A DNA stretch of 54,807 nt from Gammaproteobacteria bacterium. GTDB taxonomy: Bacteria > Pseudomonadota > Gammaproteobacteria > Steroidobacterales > Woeseiaceae. Below the pieces are notes generated by a model, which was not told the DNA's origin, made no database searches, and saw nothing but the letters and a program-made list of their open reading frames with translations. Every line of letters starts with the position of its first letter. The first letter of the stretch is position 1. The stretch lies in assembly GCA_029864095.1 (NCBI GenBank), contig JAOTUB010000010.1, positions 1 to 54,807 of the forward strand, given 5' to 3'. Made by a program: the position numbers and the translations under genes. Shown piece after piece: positions 50,181 through 54,807 of the stretch.

Positions 50181-53015
50181 CTAAGTTGTTTCGAGAATCT
50201 TACCCTGCCGCTTCGCATTCTCGTCGAAATGATGCTGCCATTCGGATCGATGCGTTGCCGGAGCGATCTGTACGGCCGTGACTTTGTACTCGGGACAGTT
50301 GGTTGCCCAGTCGCTGTGCTCGGTCGTCACGACGTTGGCGCCGGTCTCCGGGTTGTGGAAAGTTGTGTAAACGACACCGGGCTGCACACGCTCGGTGATG
50401 GTGGCGACCAGCGCTATCTCGCCCTTACGGCTCGACAGGGAGACAAGATCGCCTTCTTTGATGCCGCGCATTTCGGCATCGCTCGGATGCACTTCCAGTA
50501 GATCTGCGTTGTACCAGACCATATTTTCGGTGCGACGTGTCTGTGCGCCGACATTGTATTGCGAAAGTATGCGGCCGGTGGTTAGTAGCAACGGGAATTT
50601 TCGACTGGTGCGTTCTTCAGTTGGAACGTAGTCGGTCTCGACGAACAGGCCCTTGCCGCGAACGAAGTTATCGATGTGCATGATCGGCGTGCCCATCGGC
50701 GCATTTTCATTGCACGGCCACTGCACGCTGCCGACTTCGTCGAGGAACTTGAAGCTTACATTGCTGAACGCCGGCGTGAGCTCTGCAATTTCGTCCATGA
50801 TTTCGGCAGCACTCTCATATTTCATCGGATAGCCCATTGCCTGTGCTATTTCCTGGGTGATGGCCCACTCGTCTTTGCCCTGGCGGGGCCTCATGACAGG
50901 GCGCACGCGGTTGATGCGTCGCTCGGCGTTGATGAAAGTGCCATCCTTTTCGAGAAAGGAAGTGCCTGGCAGGAACACGTGCGCAAACTTGGCAGTCTCG
51001 TTGAGAAACAGATCCTGCACGACAACGCAGTCCATACTGCCCAATGCCGCCTCGACGTGCGTCGTGTCCGGATCGGATTGCGCCAGATCCTCACCCTGGA
51101 TATACATGCCTTTGTAACGTCCAGCGCAGGCCTCGTCGAACATATTCGGGATGCGAAATCCGGGCTCGGGATCGAGCGTAACGCCCCAGTGCTTTTCGAA
51201 ACTGCCGCGAACCTCGTCGTCCTGCACCGGACGATAGCCGGGCAGTTCGTGCGGGAAGGAACCCATGTCGCACGAACCCTGTACGTTGTTCTGGCCGCGC
51301 AACGGGTTTACGCCGACGCCCGAGCGTCCTATGTTGCCAGTCGCCATCGCGAGGTTGGCCATCCCCATGACCATCGTCGAACCCTGGCTGTGCTCGGTGA
51401 CGCCGAGGCCATAATAAATCGCTCCGTTCTCCGCCTGTCCATACAACCTTGCCGCGGCCCGGATGTCTGCGGCCGGCACACCAGAGATCTTCTCGACGGC
51501 TTCCGGCGAATTCTCCGGCTGCAGAATCATCGTCTTCCAGGCGTCGAACGACTCGACGTCGCAGCGTTTTTGGACATATTCCTCGTCAACGAGGCCTTCG
51601 GTAACGATGACGTGAGCGAGTGCATTGACGATGGGTACGTTCGTGCCGGGAAGCAACGGCAAATGATAGTCGGCGACGATGTGCGGCGACTTCACGAGGC
51701 CGATGCGCCGCGGATCGACGACAATCAATTTTGCACCCTCACGCAGTCGGCGCTTCATCTGCGAGGCGAAAACCGGATGCCCTTCGGTCGGATTGGCGCC
51801 GATGACAACGATTACGTCGGCGTCCAGTACACTGTCGAAGGGCTGCGTGCCTGCCGATGTGCCGAGCGTCGTTTTCAGGCCATAGCCTGTTGGCGAGTGG
51901 CAAACGCGCGCACAGGTGTCGACATTGTTATTGCCCATCGCGGCGCGGACCAACTTTTGCACGACGAAAACTTCTTCGTTCGTGCAGCGCGACGACGTGA
52001 TCCCGCCAATCGACTTCCTGCCGTGCTGCTTCTGTATTTCCTTAAAGCGCCTTGCCGTGTACTGGATCGCCTCGTCCCAACTCACTTTGCGCCACGGGTC
52101 GTCGATACTGTCACGAATCAGGGGGTCCATGACCCGGTCGCGATGCGTCGAATAGCCCCAGGCAAAGCGGCCTTTGACGCAGCTATGGCCGTGATTAGCC
52201 TGGCCGTCTTTGTCTGGGATCATGCGCACGACCTGGTCGCCTTTCATCTCGGCAATGAAGGAACAGCCGACGCCACAATATGCGCAGGTTGTCTTGACGC
52301 TGTGCTCGGGCTGGCCGTGGTCGATGACGGTTTTTTCCATCAGTGTCGCGGTCGGGCAGGCCTGCACACAGGCGCCGCAGGATACGCATTCGGAATCGAG
52401 GAACGACTCACCGATACTGGCCGAAACTTTCGAATCGAATCCGCGCCCTTCAATCGTTAGCGCGAACGTGCCCTGGACCTCGTCGCAGGCTCGCACGCAA
52501 CGCGAGCAGACGATGCACTTGCTGGCGTCGAATGAGAAATAGGGGTTGCTCGCGTCTATTTCGGCATCGAGATGGTTGTCGCCATCAAAGCCGTAGCGCA
52601 CTTCCCGCAGTCCTACGGCGCCAGCCACGTCCTGCAATTCACAGTCACCGTTGGCCGAACATGTCAGGCAATCGAGCGGATGATCCGAAATGTAGAGTTC
52701 CATCACGTTGCGCCGCAACGTCGCAATGGCTTCAGTCTGCGTACGAATCTTCATGCCGGCTTCTACCAGCGTCGTGCATGACGCGGGGTAGCCCTTGCGG
52801 CCTTCAATCTCGACGAGACACATGCGGCAGGAGCCGAACGGCTTCACGTTGTCCGTTGCGCATAGGCTCGGTACATCAACGCCGGATTCGCGCGCAGCGC
52901 GCAAGACGGTCGTACCGGCTTTGACTGTCGCCGGCAGTCCATCGATCTCGATTCTGACCGTTTCATGCGTTGCGACGGCCGGCGTGCCGAAATCGACTTG
53001 TTTGAACCTGTTCAT
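50181..53015 (-). CDS. fdsA: NAD-dependent formate dehydrogenase, molybdenum (alpha) subunit
   Basis: The 944-residue product has an N-terminal NuoG-like [2Fe-2S] domain (C52, C63, C66, C80) and the H112/Cys motif HPLDCLTCSANGDC. Two [4Fe-4S] ferredoxin motifs (CIVCSRCVRACDEVQG, CVSCGACVQACPT) follow, then the bis-MGD catalytic domain starting TCAYCGVGCSF. The active-site residue is cysteine in DTCARVCHSPTGYG, not selenocysteine. It oxidises formate to CO2, passing electrons to FdsB. ATG 53015 follows GGAG and overlaps the fdsB stop. The usual downstream fdsC/fdsD genes are absent: the gene ends beside the repeat-bearing gap. Confidence 0.94.
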   Translation of the reverse strand: MNRFKQVDFGTPAVATHETVRIEIDGLPATVKAGTTVLRAARESGVDVPSLCATDNVKPFGSCRMCLVEIEGRKGYPASCTTLVEAGMKIRTQTEAIATLRRNVMELYISDHPLDCLTCSANGDCELQDVAGAVGLREVRYGFDGDNHLDAEIDASNPYFSFDASKCIVCSRCVRACDEVQGTFALTIEGRGFDSKVSASIGESFLDSECVSCGACVQACPTATLMEKTVIDHGQPEHSVKTTCAYCGVGCSFIAEMKGDQVVRMIPDKDGQANHGHSCVKGRFAWGYSTHRDRVMDPLIRDSIDDPWRKVSWDEAIQYTARRFKEIQKQHGRKSIGGITSSRCTNEEVFVVQKLVRAAMGNNNVDTCARVCHSPTGYGLKTTLGTSAGTQPFDSVLDADVIVVIGANPTEGHPVFASQMKRRLREGAKLIVVDPRRIGLVKSPHIVADYHLPLLPGTNVPIVNALAHVIVTEGLVDEEYVQKRCDVESFDAWKTMILQPENSPEAVEKISGVPAADIRAAARLYGQAENGAIYYGLGVTEHSQGSTMVMGMANLAMATGNIGRSGVGVNPLRGQNNVQGSCDMGSFPHELPGYRPVQDDEVRGSFEKHWGVTLDPEPGFRIPNMFDEACAGRYKGMYIQGEDLAQSDPDTTHVEAALGSMDCVVVQDLFLNETAKFAHVFLPGTSFLEKDGTFINAERRINRVRPVMRPRQGKDEWAITQEIAQAMGYPMKYESAAEIMDEIAELTPAFSNVSFKFLDEVGSVQWPCNENAPMGTPIMHIDNFVRGKGLFVETDYVPTEERTSRKFPLLLTTGRILSQYNVGAQTRRTENMVWYNADLLEVHPSDAEMRGIKEGDLVSLSSRKGEIALVATITERVQPGVVYTTFHNPETGANVVTTEHSDWATNCPEYKVTAVQIAPATHRSEWQHHFDENAKRQGKILETT

Positions 53016-54562
53016 GGGCCACTCCGGGCGGACACAAAATCCTCTGCGAAGTATTTTAGGATACTTCGCACTGGATAGGGGGTCATTCCGCCCATTGCAC
53101 ATAACGAGGCGTCCTCCATCGTGTCGCACAATTCGATTAGCAATTCGTAGTTCTTGTCGCGCTCAAGCCCTGCAATCATGCGGTCTATGACCTCGACTCC
53201 GCGGGTCGAACCAATCCGGCACGGCGTGCATTTGCCGCAAGACTCGATGGCACAGAACTCCATCGCAAAGCGTGCCTGGTGCGCCATATTCGCCGTGTCG
53301 TCGAAGACGACAATGCCACCATGCCCGATCATCGCACCGATCTCGGTAAATGCTTCGTAGTCGAGCGGGGTGTCGAGTTGGTTTGCACTCAAGTAGGCAC
53401 CGAGTGGCCCGCCGACCTGCACGGCCTTAACCGGCCTGCCGCTCGCCGTGCCGCCACCCCAATCGTCAATGAGTTCGCGCACGGTGATGCCGAATGCTTT
53501 TTCGACCAGGCCGCCACGCTTGATGTTTCCGGCGAGCTGGAACGCCAGCGTGCCTTTGGAGCGGCCGACGCCAAACGAGGCGTATTTCTCACCGCCGAGG
53601 TTGATGATGTTGGCGACCGATGCAATTGTGACGACGTTGTTGACCACGGTCGGCTTGCCGAACAGGCCTTTTATCGCAGGCAGTGGCGGTTTGTAACGCA
53701 CTATTCCCGGTCTGCCTTCGAGGCTTTCGAGCATTGCCGTTTCTTCGCCACAGACATAGGAGCCGGCGCCGATGTGTAACTCTATGTCGAAATCGAAGCC
53801 GCTGCCCTGAATATCGTTGCCGAGCCAATCGTTGTCGCGCGCCAGCTCGATCGCACGCGTCAGTATCGAGCGTGCTAGCGGGTATTCGGACCGCAGGTAG
53901 ATATAACCGCGGTTCGCACCAACGGCGTAGCCCGCGAGCATCATGCCTTCGATCAGGCCGAGCGGATCGCCCTCCATCAGGATGCGATCGGAGAACGTAC
54001 CGCTGTCGCCTTCATCGGCGTTCAGCGCAACGTACTTCTGCGCACCTTCGGCATCGGCGACCGTCTGCCATTTGATGCCGGCAGGAAATCCCGCCCCGCC
54101 ACGGCCGCGCAGGCCCGATGTCTTGACGGTTTCGATGACGGCATCTGCGCCCATCTCGACCGCTTTTTCAAATGCTTTGAAGCCTTGGTGAACTCTGAAG
54201 TCATCCATGGACAATGGATCGATCAGGCCGCAGCGCCAGAACGTCCAACGATCCTGATTGATCAGATAGGGCACCTCCAAGATTGGGCCGAGCCGACGAG
54301 AGTGATCGCCGCCGTCCAGAAGTCCGGCGTCGAACATGCCGGGCACATCGGCCGGTTCGACATTGCCATAGGCGATGCGCTTGTCGTCGACCAGGACCTC
54401 AACCAGTGGCTCGAGCCAGGTAGCGCCCCAGGAACCATTGCGTATCAGCTCGATGTTTTCGCCAGACTCCTTGGCTTTACGCGCGATCGCAATCGCGACG
54501 TCGTCGGCACCGACGGATACGGCGGCCGTTTCGCGCGGTACGTATATCTTGGTGCGGGCCAT
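53012..54562 (-). CDS. fdsB: Formate dehydrogenase, NuoF-like (beta) subunit
   Basis: The 516-residue product has a thioredoxin-like N-terminal part (to about 100), then a NuoF-type flavoprotein: TSGLRGRGGAGFPAGIKW (FMN/NAD region), ALNADEGDSGTFSDR, GAGSYVCGEETAMLESLEGR and the [4Fe-4S] motif ESCGKCTPCRIGS with a later Cys in ASLCAMGG. It transfers electrons from FdsA to NAD+. It overlaps fdsA by four bases and its start touches the fdsG stop, the standard G-B-A order. Confidence 0.94.
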   Translation of the reverse strand: MARTKIYVPRETAAVSVGADDVAIAIARKAKESGENIELIRNGSWGATWLEPLVEVLVDDKRIAYGNVEPADVPGMFDAGLLDGGDHSRRLGPILEVPYLINQDRWTFWRCGLIDPLSMDDFRVHQGFKAFEKAVEMGADAVIETVKTSGLRGRGGAGFPAGIKWQTVADAEGAQKYVALNADEGDSGTFSDRILMEGDPLGLIEGMMLAGYAVGANRGYIYLRSEYPLARSILTRAIELARDNDWLGNDIQGSGFDFDIELHIGAGSYVCGEETAMLESLEGRPGIVRYKPPLPAIKGLFGKPTVVNNVVTIASVANIINLGGEKYASFGVGRSKGTLAFQLAGNIKRGGLVEKAFGITVRELIDDWGGGTASGRPVKAVQVGGPLGAYLSANQLDTPLDYEAFTEIGAMIGHGGIVVFDDTANMAHQARFAMEFCAIESCGKCTPCRIGSTRGVEVIDRMIAGLERDKNYELLIELCDTMEDASLCAMGGMTPYPVRSILKYFAEDFVSARSGP

Positions 54563-54807
54563 CAGCGCGAGCCCTCGAACGCTGCGACGATGGCATCGAA
54601 CTGCGCCGTGCTGACGCGTCCGTACGTTTTGTCATCGACCATCACGGCGGGGGAGCAGGCGCAGTTGCCGAGACAATAGACGGGCTCGAGAGTGACGTCG
54701 CGGTTGCCCGAATGCATTTCAACACCGAGAGTTTTCACGGCGTGGGCTGAAAGTTCACGGCTGCCCATGGCCTGGCACGATTCTGCTTGACAGATTTTTA
54801 CAATGTG
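54562..54807 (-). CDS. fdsG: Formate dehydrogenase, NuoE-like (gamma) subunit, C-terminal part (cut by window edge)
   Basis: The reading frame enters at the window end and runs 81 codons to its stop at 54562. It begins ...IVKICQAESCQAMGSREL with the first two cysteines of the NuoE-type [2Fe-2S] cluster. PVYCLGNCACSPAVMVDD follows with the other two, then a final helix. It is the electron-transfer partner of FdsB. The internal ATG at 54768 is not the true start, because cluster residues lie upstream of it. The N-terminus lies beyond the window. Confidence 0.9.
   Translation of the reverse strand, partial: HIVKICQAESCQAMGSRELSAHAVKTLGVEMHSGNRDVTLEPVYCLGNCACSPAVMVDDKTYGRVSTAQFDAIVAAFEGSR

Noticed and set aside
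51850..51960. Selenocysteine codon in the formate dehydrogenase active site.
   Set aside because: The active-site codon encodes Cys in DTCARVCHSPTG; there is no in-frame TGA.
50676..52460. A 594-codon open frame on the plus strand opposite fdsA.
   Set aside because: Shadow of fdsA, whose cofactor motifs are all present.

Overview
This 54.8 kb window looks like chromosomal DNA from a moderately GC-rich, aerobic, heterotrophic gammaproteobacterium. The evidence is a TonB-dependent receptor start, a membrane/cytochrome c urate oxidase (PuuD), lipid A genes, an HutF/HutG-type histidine pathway and an NAD-linked molybdenum formate dehydrogenase. A marine Woeseiales-like lineage is a guess from general gene flavour, not a demonstrated assignment. 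I saw no tRNA, rRNA, CRISPR array, transposase or phage gene.

Layout. 1-8.2 kb: a TonB receptor fragment, purine nucleoside phosphorylase (deoD), and a minus-strand bacterial microcompartment (BMC) operon. The operon holds a winged-helix regulator, an RpiB-DeoC fusion, two BMC-T, one BMC-H and three BMC-P shell proteins and a CoA-acylating aldehyde dehydrogenase. An adenosine-kinase-like PfkB gene lies beyond it. 8.3-15.6 kb: a DUF4956 membrane protein, a hydrolase-like protein lacking its nucleophile, two divergent secreted kinase-like proteins (one fused to a phosphatase), a RidA-like lipoprotein and a Tat-exported GMC dehydrogenase. 15.6-26.2 kb: one plus-strand run for purine ring breakdown (uraH, xdhABC, puuD, puuE, uraD, alc, allA, guaD). 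26-37 kb: accessory genes, including an NHL membrane protein, two divergent phosphoribosyltransferases, a LOG-family nucleosidase, an AlbA_2 protein, an APH-type kinase, a diguanylate cyclase, a nucleotide-transporter-like protein, cytochrome b561 and a nitroreductase. 37-41.7 kb: an MFS pump and a lipid A group (acyltransferase, broken gnnB, gnnA, lpxH). 41.7-50 kb: hutI divergent from hutF-hutC-hutU-hutH-hutG, plus two small envelope genes. 50-54.8 kb: fdsA, fdsB and a partial fdsG.

How it fits together. DeoD splits purine (deoxy)nucleosides. The freed base could pass through GuaD, Xdh, PuuD, UraH, UraD, PuuE, Alc and AllA to glyoxylate, urea and CO2. The deoxyribose phosphate could pass, after a mutase not seen here, to DeoC and the aldehyde dehydrogenase inside a protein shell, giving glyceraldehyde-3-phosphate and acetyl-CoA. 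The window therefore reads as a nucleoside-scavenging region, with the microcompartment handling the sugar half and its acetaldehyde. Histidine breakdown releases formate, which the adjacent formate dehydrogenase could oxidise.

Most notable signals: the shell operon with a fused two-enzyme core, whose isomerase domain lacks the usual catalytic cysteine and whose linker may be an encapsulation helix; two almost identical palindromes in and upstream of its regulator gene; a secreted phosphatase/kinase-like fusion; a gnnB gene with its PLP-lysine region deleted; an exact 24-bp repeat in two convergent intergenic gaps; and a candidate hutI tail fossil 3 kb from hutI. All functional calls are read from sequence by eye, without database searches.
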